64,000 bases of DNA from G965116155 sp965116155 (GTDB taxonomy: Bacteria; Bdellovibrionota; Bdellovibrionia; Bdellovibrionales; UBA1609), in NCBI GenBank assembly GCA_965116155.1, contig OZ220488.1, forward strand, positions 310,001 to 374,000, written 5' to 3'. The translations under genes and the position numbers were made by a program. Below are positions 17,178 to 25,382 of the stretch, piece after piece (the first letter of the stretch is position 1; every line of letters begins with the position of its first letter). The notes beneath the pieces are model-generated. The model was not told where the DNA came from. It searched no databases and saw only the letters and a program-made list of their open reading frames with translations.

Positions 17178-18600
17178 GCCGCCCACGCACCCACTTGTTA
17201 AGCCGATCTCTCGAGAATAGTGCCACTATACCCAAAACGACTAAGACAGAGCCTAAGTACTTCACTCCGCGCCCGGGGTCTTTGTTTACGCTAAAAACAC
17301 TGCCCAACACTTGGCCAAAGTCGTCCTCTTCAAATCCGGATTGGTAAATGCGAAAGCCTTTCCAATAAAGGGGCTGATTCATGGAGATTTTTTGCTCCAG
17401 CTTCTCCTCCCCTGCACCTTTTAGCTGAACTTGACTGGCATAAGCCGCTGCACGCATAGTACCGGGGTAAAAGTCTCTGGTGAATTTTTTTAATAAAAGC
17501 TCCCCCCCCAAAGGTGCTACTTTGCGCCTAAAACTCACAAAGTAGGCTTTGTTTTTTTCAAAAAACCAAAGCACATTGCCAAAACCCAAAAAGCGCTTTG
17601 TCTCGGATTCTGCGCTTGCACCCTGGAGGCTTACTTCCAAGGCCGGCGTTGCACCCTCTTGGTGCTGGGGCAATATCTCAAACTTGTACTCACTCCGCGC
17701 GCGATCTAAATGCTTTAATACCCGCGCTTTTAAATCCATAAAGGGCAGTAGGATTTCTTTATTAAACACGCCACTAGATAAAACCTCACCCCCCCGCGCT
17801 ACTATATAAAGCAAGCCTTTAGTGCTTTTGGAGGGATCTTTTTGCCACACCCACAAACAAGGGCCTTTGGCTTTTTTTCGCGGGTTAAATGGACCTAAAA
17901 ATACATTTAAGAGACCTATTTTTTTATGGGCATGTTTTTTCGACAAAGGACGCACGATACTCACTTTGCTTGTGCCGATCTTGTCACTGCTCAGTCCGAG
18001 CTCTAAGCTTTCTGCCACTGCAGCTTTAGGCAATGTAGATTCCGCGGGCACTAGCGAGCTACGCCCGCGCGTGCTGTGATGATACGCATGCACTTGCAAA
18101 CTTAGCTCTGGACTCAAAGGGCGCTCCCAAACTTGAGGCCAATTGTGCGATACAAAGTTCACCCTCTCACGCCAAAGGGGCACTATGCCTTGCTGACCCA
18201 TGGCTCCTACTACTATTTCTTGTTCGCTTAGCATAATCTGCTGACGGCTCTCACTTAAGGGCACATATATGCTGCCGTCTACGCCCCATATGCGTGTCAT
18301 CAGCGCCCCCGCTAGCAGCACTAAAATACCCACATGGGCCAGCAAAAATGGCGCATGCCGCACCCGCCAAGGCCAGCGGTCGATCATAACGGCTATAAGA
18401 TTCAGGCATAAAAGCCCCAGCACCAAGTGCATCCAAACCGATGCATAAACCTTTTGGTGCGCATAGTACGCATCGTAACGCGACTCTACAATACTGCCCC
18501 AAGCACAAAGCACTCCCAGCGCCATTAAAATTACCAGCGCCAAACCTATTGAGGCGCTCCAACTAAAGGCCGGGTGCTTTAACAAGCCGTGCTTTGACAT
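17170..18600 (-). CDS. resB: Cytochrome c biogenesis protein ResB
   Basis: Partner of CcsA in System II, thought to keep apocytochrome reduced and present it for heme attachment. Seen: three N-terminal membrane helices (GLALVILMALGVLCAWGS, VWMHLVLGLLCLNLIAVMI, APFLLAHVGILVLLAGAL), a large periplasmic domain with FYPGTMRAAAYASQVQL and MNQPLYWKGFRIYQSGFEEDDFG, and a final helix near the C-terminus. The ATG at 18600 has a strong ribosome binding site (GGGGAGG), so the longer open frame is rejected. Middle gene of the tolC-like/resB/ccsA operon. Confidence 0.9.
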   Translation of the reverse strand: MSKHGLLKHPAFSWSASIGLALVILMALGVLCAWGSIVESRYDAYYAHQKVYASVWMHLVLGLLCLNLIAVMIDRWPWRVRHAPFLLAHVGILVLLAGALMTRIWGVDGSIYVPLSESRQQIMLSEQEIVVGAMGQQGIVPLWRERVNFVSHNWPQVWERPLSPELSLQVHAYHHSTRGRSSLVPAESTLPKAAVAESLELGLSSDKIGTSKVSIVRPLSKKHAHKKIGLLNVFLGPFNPRKKAKGPCLWVWQKDPSKSTKGLLYIVARGGEVLSSGVFNKEILLPFMDLKARVLKHLDRARSEYKFEILPQHQEGATPALEVSLQGASAESETKRFLGFGNVLWFFEKNKAYFVSFRRKVAPLGGELLLKKFTRDFYPGTMRAAAYASQVQLKGAGEEKLEQKISMNQPLYWKGFRIYQSGFEEDDFGQVLGSVFSVNKDPGRGVKYLGSVLVVLGIVALFSRDRLNKWVRGRHA

Positions 18601-18635
18601 AACAACACCTCCCCTGCAGCTGCAGGTTCTTGGCG

Positions 18636-19922
18636 CTAGTGCTTTAGTAAATGCTGTGCATCTACTAGGCTCCACCAGTTAAGCTGCAAAAGACGCAAGC
18701 TTTTTAAAGTTTCCACCCCCGCCAGCTGCGCGCGCTCGTAGGCCGCCTGCAGCTGCACCAATTGGCTATACCCCAAGCGCCCTAGCCTAAAGCTACGCCT
18801 TGCGCTTTTTAGAGCTTGAAAACTTTGACGCTCCCAGGATTTTTGTTTGCTATAAACGGATTGCAGCTTTTCAAGGTCCTGGGCCAGTTCTTTAATTTTC
18901 CCCCTTAAACCCACTGCTATAATATCCAAAGCCTCCTTAGCCCGCGCACGCCCCAGCACCCATTTGCGGCGTTTTTTTGAAAACCTGCGCCCCTCAAATA
19001 GCGGCACGCTAATATCAAAACCAAACCCATACTCTTTACGCCAATTGGGATTAGCGCCCGAGCTCCAAAATTTAGACCACATGCGCGATAACGAAAAATT
19101 CACCTGTGGCCAATGCTCACGCAGGTCTACCTTACGCATCGCCTCAACCTCTTGCTGATCATAAAGCGCGGCCTTGTAATCCCAGTGCTGAGTGACCTTG
19201 GTCTCTAACTGGCTCTCCCAGTTTTGGGTAGAGGCACGTTGCAAATCCCACGCAAAGCTTAGCTCCTCACGCGCAGGGCATGGAGCCTTGGGGCCGCATT
19301 GAGGGTAAAGCAAATTGTGCAACTGTTGCTGTAAAAGCTGCCTCTGCGCCTGGGTTTGGGAGATTTGAAACTCGTAAGAGCTTTTTTGAGCCTGAGACTG
19401 ATAGAGCTCGTAAGCCTCCACAGCGCCACGGCGGTGCTGACGAGCGGTGAGCAAATAAAACTCATCCGCTGCCCTTTGCGCGCGGGCTAACACCTCCAAA
19501 CTCTGCTCAGCGCCTAGGTACTGGGCTATTAGCTGATACAAGTACAGCACCCTCTGGGCCTTAGTGCGGGATTTATTAAGCTTAGCACGGCTTACCTCTT
19601 GTACCTTAAGGGCGTATTGGGCCCAAATAGCGGGCTTAAAAACGCCCATTGTAAAATCCAAATTAAACTGCGACCTCCAAGGGCCTAGCTTTATCAGCCC
19701 CTCCCTAAACCCACGGCTAAGGCGCGTGTTTAGGGCCACGCGCGGCCACACCACCGCAAAACCTGCTTTGCGATCGGCCTCAGCAAAGCTAATGCCTAAG
19801 TCCAAGGCCTTAAACTCCGGGTGGCGGGACAAATAAACATCCCGAGCCTGAGACAGGCTCAAGGTCTCAGACTGCGCAAAGAAGCTATGCAATAAAAAAG
19901 CAAAAAAAAGCAAAGTCCGCAC
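18636..19922 (-). CDS. TolC-family outer membrane protein
   Basis: 428 residues with a signal peptide (cleavage near FAQS) and the two repeated halves of the outer membrane efflux protein fold: LSLSQARDVYLSRHPEFKALDL... and a second LFEGRRF...ARAKEALDI...QALKSARRSFRLGRLGYSQLVQLQAAYERA block, the latter closely matching the family consensus. It would form a trimeric channel across the outer membrane. Starts at GTG. It is 35 bases upstream of resB on the same strand, an unusual partner for cytochrome c biogenesis; no pump subunits are nearby. Confidence 0.82.
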   Translation of the reverse strand: MRTLLFFAFLLHSFFAQSETLSLSQARDVYLSRHPEFKALDLGISFAEADRKAGFAVVWPRVALNTRLSRGFREGLIKLGPWRSQFNLDFTMGVFKPAIWAQYALKVQEVSRAKLNKSRTKAQRVLYLYQLIAQYLGAEQSLEVLARAQRAADEFYLLTARQHRRGAVEAYELYQSQAQKSSYEFQISQTQAQRQLLQQQLHNLLYPQCGPKAPCPAREELSFAWDLQRASTQNWESQLETKVTQHWDYKAALYDQQEVEAMRKVDLREHWPQVNFSLSRMWSKFWSSGANPNWRKEYGFGFDISVPLFEGRRFSKKRRKWVLGRARAKEALDIIAVGLRGKIKELAQDLEKLQSVYSKQKSWERQSFQALKSARRSFRLGRLGYSQLVQLQAAYERAQLAGVETLKSLRLLQLNWWSLVDAQHLLKH

Positions 19923-20033
19923 GGGGGCGAGAATAGCACGTATTCAGCTATAACGAAAGTGTCACAGCCTTGAAGGGAGTCTGATCGCGCGAGAATTAGA
20001 GATCGCCTATCGCTAAGGCTCGTAGGTGCATTT

Positions 20034-20180
20034 AGCTGTCTAGCCCGCATAATGAATCTAAGGGAAGCCTTGCGTTTGCACCCCTTGTAGCGTCCCTTTC
20101 AGGGACTTAAGGGGCGCTGCACTACATTTAGCCTTAGGTTCATTATACTAGGCCTTTATGCTTACGCAGCTAGTGCTCTA
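20034..20180. repeat. Family B palindromic element with family A end
   Basis: Left end AGCTGTCTAG, right end CTTTATGCTTACGC followed by AGCTAGTGCTCTAA. Arms CATAATGAATCTAAGG (20048-20063) and CCTTAGGTTCATTAT (20132-20146) pair with one mismatch; an inner hairpin GTCCCTTTCAGGGAC lies at 20092-20106. The remaining gap (19923-20033, 20181-20229) holds a family C-like GATCGCCTATCGCTAAGGCTC segment and no gene. Confidence 0.8.
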
Positions 20181-20229
20181 AATTGTGTTAACTTGCTCCT
20201 TTTAAGGAACTGCGCTACTCATCTAAGCA

Positions 20230-20775
20230 ATGCGCATTTACACCAAGGGTGGAGATAAGGGCGAGACCAGCTTGGGCACGGGGAAGCGTGTGCCCAAAAG
20301 CCACCTAAGAATCGAGGCCTGTGGGCAGCTAGATGAGCTTAACAGCAATATAGCCTTGGTGTGCTCGCTGAGTGCTGTTACCAGCGTTTTGGGGGAGACT
20401 TTATTTTTAGTGCAGAACCATCTGTTTAGCCTTGGGGCGCATTTGGCGGCGCCTCAGGCTAGGTATGCTTTACCTGAGCTCAAAGAGGCCTGGGTATTGA
20501 GTTTAGAACAACGCATCGACCAGTATACAAAAGAGCTAAGCGAGCTTAAGAATTTTATTATACCTGGCTCGCAGGACGCCGGCACTGCAGGTTTGCATAG
20601 CCTTCGTAGCCTTACCAGACGCGTAGAGCGCCATTGCAGCAGGTTGCCGCAAGACGAAAGGGGTGTGGCTTTTTCTCTTAAGTATTTAAACCGTTTGAGC
20701 GATTATTTCTTTGTAAGTGCGCGGTTTTATACAAAGGCAAAAGGCTTTAAGGATTGTTTGTGGAAGCAAGGCTAA
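20230..20775 (+). CDS. Cob(I)alamin adenosyltransferase, PduO type
   Basis: Transfers the adenosyl group of ATP to cob(I)alamin, producing coenzyme B12. Seen: the N-terminal ATP loop RIYTKGGDKGETSLGTGKRVPK, EACGQLDELNS, and the C-terminal RSLTRRVERHCSR...YLNRLSDYFFVSAR, both hallmarks of the PduO/MMAB type. 181 residues, full length. The next gene starts ten bases later, so they are probably an operon. In this window MetH is the visible cobalamin enzyme, but it uses methylcobalamin, so an adenosylcobalamin enzyme should exist elsewhere. Confidence 0.92.
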   Translation: MRIYTKGGDKGETSLGTGKRVPKSHLRIEACGQLDELNSNIALVCSLSAVTSVLGETLFLVQNHLFSLGAHLAAPQARYALPELKEAWVLSLEQRIDQYTKELSELKNFIIPGSQDAGTAGLHSLRSLTRRVERHCSRLPQDERGVAFSLKYLNRLSDYFFVSARFYTKAKGFKDCLWKQG

Positions 20776-20785
20776 GAGGTAGCAG

Positions 20786-21898
20786 GTGAGGCTGGCAAAA
20801 GCTACAGCCCGAGACAACAGCAAGTTACTTAAATTTTTTCAGTCCTCAACTTTACCCGGCGTAATAGACATTCGTCTGGATCGCAGGCCGGATTTTTTTG
20901 CTCAGTATAAAAATCAGTCCGACAACTACACCACGTATATGCTGCTCGACTCTTACGATCAAATACAAGCGATTGTGTCTATAGTTTTTGTAAACGCGTA
21001 TTTAAACAACGAAAAACACCTCATCGGCTGGGCCACGGATTTGCGTGTATCGCGCCAGCGCAATGCGATTTTAAATTGGGCAAAGTTTTTTTTGCCAGCT
21101 TTGATAGAAGAAAAAAAACGCATCAAATGCAAGTATGTGTTTAGCTTATTTTTAGAGGGTCAGAGAAAGTTTTTCAACGCAACCTTAAAGCCACAAAGGT
21201 ATAACACCCAACTGGCGCGGTATCATTTTTATAGGCGCTTTCAGGTGATTAGTATCCATGGGAGGCTCCCTTTTTACCCAAAACCTTTAGAAAGCATTAA
21301 ACTGCGCCATTCCACATCGCGCGACACCGATGCTTTGGTGCATTACATTTCGCAAAGGCGGCAAAAGCTCTCCTTGTATGGCTCTATTGAGGGGGCGGAT
21401 ATTTTGCAAGACATCAAGCGTTGGAGCGGGTTAAGGCTTAAGGATTTTATTGTGGCTTTAGATTCTAAAAAAAATATCGTAGGCTGCGTGGCGCCATGGT
21501 CATCTGAAAACTCTCAGCGCATGCTGCTGGCGGGTTTAACCCCTAGGGCCCGCGAGATTCAATCGAGCTTGTATTTTTTGAGCTTTTTAAAAATCACCCG
21601 CAACTTGCCCGCAATAGGCCAGGCTCTGGGTGCGAAGTATTTGACACATTTTTTTTCAGATAATCCGGATATTTCCTACTCCCTGCTCCACCAGGCCTGG
21701 GTTGAGAGCAAGGAGAAGGAGTTTTTAACCTATGCCTACTTCCCCAGTACCTTTTTTAACCCCGTGCCGGCGAGTTTTATCACCGCCCGCATTAAAGGCA
21801 CCATTTACCATGTTTTAAGCCCCAATGAGCCTGCGCCTAAAATCCTGCAGCCCAACCTGCAGGGCACCCCACCCGAGCTAGAGATTGCTTTTTGGTAA
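20786..21898 (+). CDS. GNAT-like protein of unknown function
   Basis: 370 residues from a GTG. The N-terminal half (LAKATARDNSKLLKFF...YTTYMLLDSYDQIQAIVSIVFVNAYLNNEKHLIGWATDLRV) has the strand order of an acyl-CoA N-acyltransferase, and a second block (SIKLRHSTSRDTDALVHYI...DFIVALDSKKNIVGCVAPW) looks like a repeat of the same fold, suggesting a duplicated GNAT. The canonical acetyl-CoA loop (Q/R-x-x-G-x-G/A) is replaced by SRQRNAI, so activity is uncertain. It follows the cobalamin adenosyltransferase by ten bases. Confidence 0.6.
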   Translation: MRLAKATARDNSKLLKFFQSSTLPGVIDIRLDRRPDFFAQYKNQSDNYTTYMLLDSYDQIQAIVSIVFVNAYLNNEKHLIGWATDLRVSRQRNAILNWAKFFLPALIEEKKRIKCKYVFSLFLEGQRKFFNATLKPQRYNTQLARYHFYRRFQVISIHGRLPFYPKPLESIKLRHSTSRDTDALVHYISQRRQKLSLYGSIEGADILQDIKRWSGLRLKDFIVALDSKKNIVGCVAPWSSENSQRMLLAGLTPRAREIQSSLYFLSFLKITRNLPAIGQALGAKYLTHFFSDNPDISYSLLHQAWVESKEKEFLTYAYFPSTFFNPVPASFITARIKGTIYHVLSPNEPAPKILQPNLQGTPPELEIAFW

Positions 21899-21903
21899 AG
21901 CAA

Positions 21904-22322
21904 TTAAAGTGCTAGCCCAATACTCTGGGATAGAGTGCTCGAGGCTAGAGGTGTTCATAGCATTAAGCCAATCTGGCAGGTCAGGTCACGCCTGAGTTAT
22001 GCGTGCTCAATCAAACCCGGCCGCAGGCGTGATTGTTTCTCTCAATTTATACAAACCACACTGGCGGGTACGGGCTTAGACCTGACCTGCAGGGCCATAG
22101 AGAGCTGTCTAGTGCACAATACACCCGTGAAGCTACGTTTGCCACCTTGGTGCTCCTGCGTTGCAAAGATGGCTGCACTTTAGTTCACGGGTGTATTGTT
22201 GGCACTTTTATGCTTACGCCAGCTGCATAGACCGCCAAAACACCTTGTTATTCCGCTAGCCTGTCGCACCTGAAGGCGCTTTGCCAGGCTACGCTTCATA
22301 CTAAGGTGTTTTGGCTAGTCTT
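21904..22322. repeat. Cluster of four palindromic elements (A end, palindrome, B, E)
   Basis: Starts with a family A end (AAAGTGCTAGCCC). Then a 12-bp perfect inverted repeat GCAGGTCAGGTC (21976-21987) and GACCTGACCTGC (22079-22090), enclosing CACGCCTG/CAGGCGTG. Family B from 22103: arms CACAATACACCCGTGAA (22115-22131) and TTCACGGGTGTATTGTT (22184-22200), with end GGCACTTTTATGCTTACGC. Family E 22221-22320: CCAAAACACCTT (22235-22246) with AAGGTGTTTTGG (22303-22314), enclosing AGCCTG...CAGGCT. No gene; open frames here are repeat-derived. Confidence 0.88.
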
Positions 22323-22331
22323 TAATTGGGG

Positions 22332-22586
22332 TTATTCCATGATCTCTAGCGTGGCGCGGAGGCCGATCTTAACGCTGGCTGCTCCCAATATAGTGCGCAA
22401 AGCATGCGCCGTACGCCCCTGCTTGCCGATAACTTTGCCTAAATCCTGCTTGTCCACATGGAGCTCCAAATTGTAAAACCCTGTCTCCTTCTCCGTATGC
22501 TCCACTTTTACCACGCTGGGTTCGTCCACTAAGGCCTTTGCCATAAACTCCACTAATTCAGATAAATCTTGTAATGCTGTTGACAT
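22332..22586 (-). CDS. khpA: KH-domain RNA-binding protein KhpA
   Basis: 84-residue single KH-domain protein (YlqC/KhpA family) that binds RNA in the cytoplasm. Seen: LGKVIGKQGRTAHALRTIL, the GxxG loop and following helix, preceded by the beta strand YNLELHVDKQD. Length and position beside rpsP match the usual rpsP-khpA neighbourhood. It is downstream of rpsP with 154 bases between, a gap that holds a frameshifted reading frame continuing rpsP. Confidence 0.93.
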   Translation of the reverse strand: MSTALQDLSELVEFMAKALVDEPSVVKVEHTEKETGFYNLELHVDKQDLGKVIGKQGRTAHALRTILGAASVKIGLRATLEIME

Positions 22587-22640
22587 AAAACATACCCTTC
22601 CTTGTTAGAACAATTGCCCAAAGCCGCACCCCCCAGAATG

Positions 22641-22766
22641 CTAGAAAATTTTGCGGTCCGGTTCTGTCGCACTTGCAGATTCAAAAATATCGCTCTCTTT
22701 AAACACATATTCTATTTCAGGCTTTTTAACAGGATTAGAACTACTTGCCGTTTTCTTGATGCTTTC
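22641..22766 (-). pseudogene. Out-of-frame continuation of rpsP
   Basis: In the +1 frame relative to rpsP the DNA encodes SSNPVKKPEIEYVFKESD and onward to DRKIF before a TAG at 22641. It has no start codon of its own and overlaps the last rpsP codons near CATCAAGAAAACGGC. It is either a C-terminal extension lost by a one-base indel, an extension reached by +1 frameshifting, or a sequencing error. The bias toward charged residues argues against random DNA. Confidence 0.4.
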
Positions 22767-22980
22767 TCAATAAACTCTTAACTCTCAAACTCATTTGCGC
22801 GCCTTGCTTTTTCCAAAGCTCCAAGCGCTCCCCGTTAATACTAAACCGGGACTCAGCACTTTCAAAGTTGCCAAGTTTTTCTATAAAACGGCCTCGAACA
22901 GGATAACGGCTATCCGCCACTACTATCCGGTATTTTGGACTATGTTTGCGCCCACAGGGGGCAAGACGAATGACAAGCAT
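22741..22980 (-). CDS. rpsP: 30S ribosomal protein S16
   Basis: Small-subunit protein S16. Seen: the start MLVIRLAPCGRKHSPKYRIVVADSR, RGRFIEKLGNFE and the C-terminal SLRVKSLLRKHQ. 79 residues, close to family length. The ATG has a GGGAGG ribosome binding site. It is transcribed away from rimM, so the usual rpsP-rimM-trmD operon order is broken here. After the stop, a +1 reading frame stays open for 33 residues with plausible coding composition (see 22641-22766). Confidence 0.95.
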   Translation of the reverse strand: MLVIRLAPCGRKHSPKYRIVVADSRYPVRGRFIEKLGNFESAESRFSINGERLELWKKQGAQMSLRVKSLLRKHQENGK

Positions 22981-23069
22981 TACAAAAAGTAGCCTCCCAG
23001 CTCAAAAGACAAGCAAATTGTGCTTTTTACTCTACACATCCTGAGCCGTCATCATGTAACTTAGACCAT

Positions 23070-23768
23070 ATGTTTTCAGGTGATGCAAGACAAAAAAACC
23101 AGCGGCCCACTCCCCCATTGCCCCTGCTGCCGCACCCAACAGCCTTTGTAGCAGCGGCCCATGGCCTAAAAGGCGAGCTCTATGTGCGCCTTTACGCAGC
23201 ACGTGGTCAAAAAAATAAACCCCTCACCCTGCAACAAGGCTTAATTTTTACCCGCCTGGCCCAAAAGACCCCCTTGCGCCTGTGCTTAGCCCATGTTCCC
23301 AGCCACGGGGTGCAGTTTTTTTTGTTGCAACACTCTAAACTCCACAAACAAGGCGCCATATGGCAGCTAAAAGAGCTCACAAATCGCACTGAGGCCGAAA
23401 AACTAAAAGGCCACGCATGGCACGCCCCGCGCCAGCTGCTCCTTGCATCCCTAAATGAAAACACAGGGCTCTCCCTTCTGCTGAACCACACCCTAATAAA
23501 CGCCTCCACCAACACCCCTATAGGCACAGTAACCGGCTGCGAATACCACGCCGGCTGCGCATGGCTCAAGGTAACCACCGGCTGCGGAAACCGTGGGTTG
23601 CTACCGGCACGCCGGCGGCACAGCGGCACGATTGGGCCCCACCCTTTTGACACCGCCAACACGGACCCCTCGAAGCCACGCAACATTTTGGTACCATTTG
23701 CCAAAGAGCTTCTAGTCCAAATAAAAGACAACCAAGTTTTTTTAAAAATCCCACAAGGCCTTTTGTAA
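23070..23768 (+). CDS. rimM: Ribosome maturation factor RimM
   Basis: Assembly factor for the 30S head that binds S19. Seen: the N-terminal HGLKGELYVRLY block, WQLKELTNRTEAEKLKGHAWHAPR (end of the first barrel), PIGTVTGCEYHAG...AWLKV (PRC-barrel start) and the ending NILVPFAKELLVQIKDNQVFLKIPQGLL. 232 residues, longer than usual because residues about 177-203 form an extra proline/arginine-rich stretch between two PRC strands; the DNA there resembles the palindromic element found in metF. It is followed by trmD with a one-base gap. Confidence 0.9.
   Translation: MFSGDARQKNQRPTPPLPLLPHPTAFVAAAHGLKGELYVRLYAARGQKNKPLTLQQGLIFTRLAQKTPLRLCLAHVPSHGVQFFLLQHSKLHKQGAIWQLKELTNRTEAEKLKGHAWHAPRQLLLASLNENTGLSLLLNHTLINASTNTPIGTVTGCEYHAGCAWLKVTTGCGNRGLLPARRRHSGTIGPHPFDTANTDPSKPRNILVPFAKELLVQIKDNQVFLKIPQGLL
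23600..23680. repeat. Probable family D coding element inside rimM
   Basis: The stretch GCCGGCGGCACAGCGGCACG followed by ATTGGGCCC matches the metF copy (GCCGGCTGCGAGCCGGCACG followed by ATTTGGCCC). It falls at the position of an insertion relative to normal RimM. The TTCACTTCACCCGCTCC end seen in other D copies is not evident, so this copy is diverged or partial. Confidence 0.45.
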
Positions 23769-23769
23769 A

Positions 23770-25218
23770 ATGCGTTTTTGCGTGCTTAGCCTGTTTCCGC
23801 ATTTGATCCAATCTTGGTCTCAAACCGGATTAGTGAAACAAGCTTTCGAAAAACAACAAGCCTCACTAAAATGCCTCAACCCCCGCGACTTCACCACAGA
23901 CAATCATAAAAGCGTCGACGCCCGTCCTGTAGGAGGCGGCGCCGGCATGGTGATGAAAGCAGAACCCCTATCCCTTGCCATAAAAGCCGCCAAAACGGAC
24001 ATGCCAAAAGCTAAAGTCGTGCTCCTTAGCCCGCAAGGTTCCGTATGGGACCAATCCAAAGCGCGCGATTTTTACCAAAATCACACCTCCCTGGTCCTCG
24101 TTTGCGGGCGCTACTCTGGCGTAGATGAACGCCTTGTACAGCTGCACATAGACGAACAAATCTCCATTGGCAACTTCATACTAAACGGCGGAGAGCTCGC
24201 TGCCTGCGTGCTGATGGAGAGCTTGTTGCGCTTTGTTCCAGGCGTGCTCGGCAACCCCGACAACCTTAAAGAAGACAGCTTTGGCCCAGAGCAGAGCTTT
24301 CGCCTCCTTGGACCAGGAAAGTTCGCCCTTCCGAAAGTGTGGCAGAAGCAAAAAATCCCCTCCGTACTGTTTTCAGGACACCGCAGCAAAATACAAGCCT
24401 GGAAAAAACACACCTCCCTGTTGCGCACCTATATAAACCGCCCTGAGCTCTTGCAGGCCTGTGACCAAGAGGATTTAACCGAAAGCTACAAATGGGCCCA
24501 AACCCAGCCACCTGAAGAACTCGATACCGCGCTGTCCGCGCCGGGCGCGGCCCGGCCCGCATTGGCTCCATCTGTGCAGCCATTGGAAGCCTTCACTTCA
24601 CCCGCTCCCCATACAACGCCTCCTTCAACGGCTCTCCGTGACGCATGTACTGAGACGGACTGGTCACTGGGGGTGGCTTTGGTGCATTGGCCTGTAACAG
24701 ACCGCGCGGGCACCGAGATTGTCACTAATATCACCAACCTAGACGTGCACGATATCGCACGCTCCTGCAGCACCTATGGGGTGGAGCGCTATTTTATACT
24801 CAACCCCTTGCAGCACCAGCTGCGCATTGTTTCGCGCGTTTTAGAGCACTGGCGCACAGGCGAAGGCAGTGTGCTTCACCCCAGCCGCCGTAAGGCTCTT
24901 GAAAACGTGCGCCTGGTAGAAAAATGGGGGCAAATAGTAGGCCGAAGAAGCGAAAAAGACAGCCTCTTAGTCGTAGGCACCTCTGCCCGCGCTGCGCCTT
25001 CGCACATAGGCTTTAACGAGCTAAAAAACACACTGCAAAAAAAACAAAAACGCGTGCTACTGGTTTTTGGCACAGGCTATGGCCTAACGCGGGCCTTTTT
25101 AAACCAAAACTGCTGCGCCATGCTGCCCCCCTTGCAGGCATCGCAAAATACAGGTTATAACCACCTATGTGTGCGTAGTGCAGTGAGTATTGTTTTAGAC
25201 CGGCTCTTAGGTGCGTAA
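23770..25218 (+). CDS. trmD: tRNA (guanine-N1)-methyltransferase TrmD fused to a second SPOUT methyltransferase domain
   Basis: Residues 1-250 are TrmD, which makes m1G37 in tRNA: PVGGGAGMVMKAEPL, LVLVCGRYSGVDERL and QISIGNFILNGGELAACVLMESLLRFVPGVLG (trefoil knot). Residues about 295-482 are a second SPOUT domain matching the SAM-dependent RNA methyltransferase family that is usually a separate gene beside trmD (VALVHWPVTDRAG, LLVVGTSARA, RVLLVFGTGYGL, and the knot LCVRSAVSIVLDRLLG). The linker (253-293) is encoded by a family D palindromic element. The TAA stop lies in a family B end (GCGTAAGC). The fusion is seen directly; the function of the second domain is inferred. Confidence 0.9.
   Translation: MRFCVLSLFPHLIQSWSQTGLVKQAFEKQQASLKCLNPRDFTTDNHKSVDARPVGGGAGMVMKAEPLSLAIKAAKTDMPKAKVVLLSPQGSVWDQSKARDFYQNHTSLVLVCGRYSGVDERLVQLHIDEQISIGNFILNGGELAACVLMESLLRFVPGVLGNPDNLKEDSFGPEQSFRLLGPGKFALPKVWQKQKIPSVLFSGHRSKIQAWKKHTSLLRTYINRPELLQACDQEDLTESYKWAQTQPPEELDTALSAPGAARPALAPSVQPLEAFTSPAPHTTPPSTALRDACTETDWSLGVALVHWPVTDRAGTEIVTNITNLDVHDIARSCSTYGVERYFILNPLQHQLRIVSRVLEHWRTGEGSVLHPSRRKALENVRLVEKWGQIVGRRSEKDSLLVVGTSARAAPSHIGFNELKNTLQKKQKRVLLVFGTGYGLTRAFLNQNCCAMLPPLQASQNTGYNHLCVRSAVSIVLDRLLGA
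24530..24650. repeat. Family D coding element in the trmD linker
   Basis: Contains the hairpin GCCGGGCGCGGCCCGGC (24540-24556), identical to the 17 bases in metH (52301-52317), and the D end CTTCACTTCACCCGCTCC (24591-24608). It is inserted in the opposite orientation to the other copies; the G-A-G-E-V-K frame on the minus strand is still open. In the TrmD frame it encodes an Ala/Pro/Thr-rich linker. Confidence 0.85.
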
Positions 25219-25360
25219 GCATCAGAGTGCTAGCCACATGCTCTGGGCCAAGCGCAATCTTCCTGATAGCACCTTTAGGTGCGGCCATCAGGGATATAAG
25301 CGCCCCACAGAGCATGTGGCGACCTATGAAGCATCTATGATGCCTGTCGCGAAGTGCGTA
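25206..25360. repeat. Family A palindromic element between trmD and rplS
   Basis: GTGCGTAAGCATCAGAGTGCTAGCC is a joined B end and A end. Arms GCCACATGCTCTG (25233-25245) and CAGAGCATGTGGC (25308-25320) pair perfectly, enclosing the inner hairpin CCTGATAGCACCTTTAGGTG...CATCAGG (25262-25292). A smaller CATCTATGATG hairpin and a second GTGCGTAAGC end follow before rplS. Confidence 0.88.
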
Positions 25361-25382
25361 AGCTTTAAAAAGGACCCCCGTT

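Noticed and set aside
21935..22230. Two overlapping + strand open frames
   Set aside because: They span the palindromic cluster and overlap each other in different frames, as expected for GC-rich repeats.
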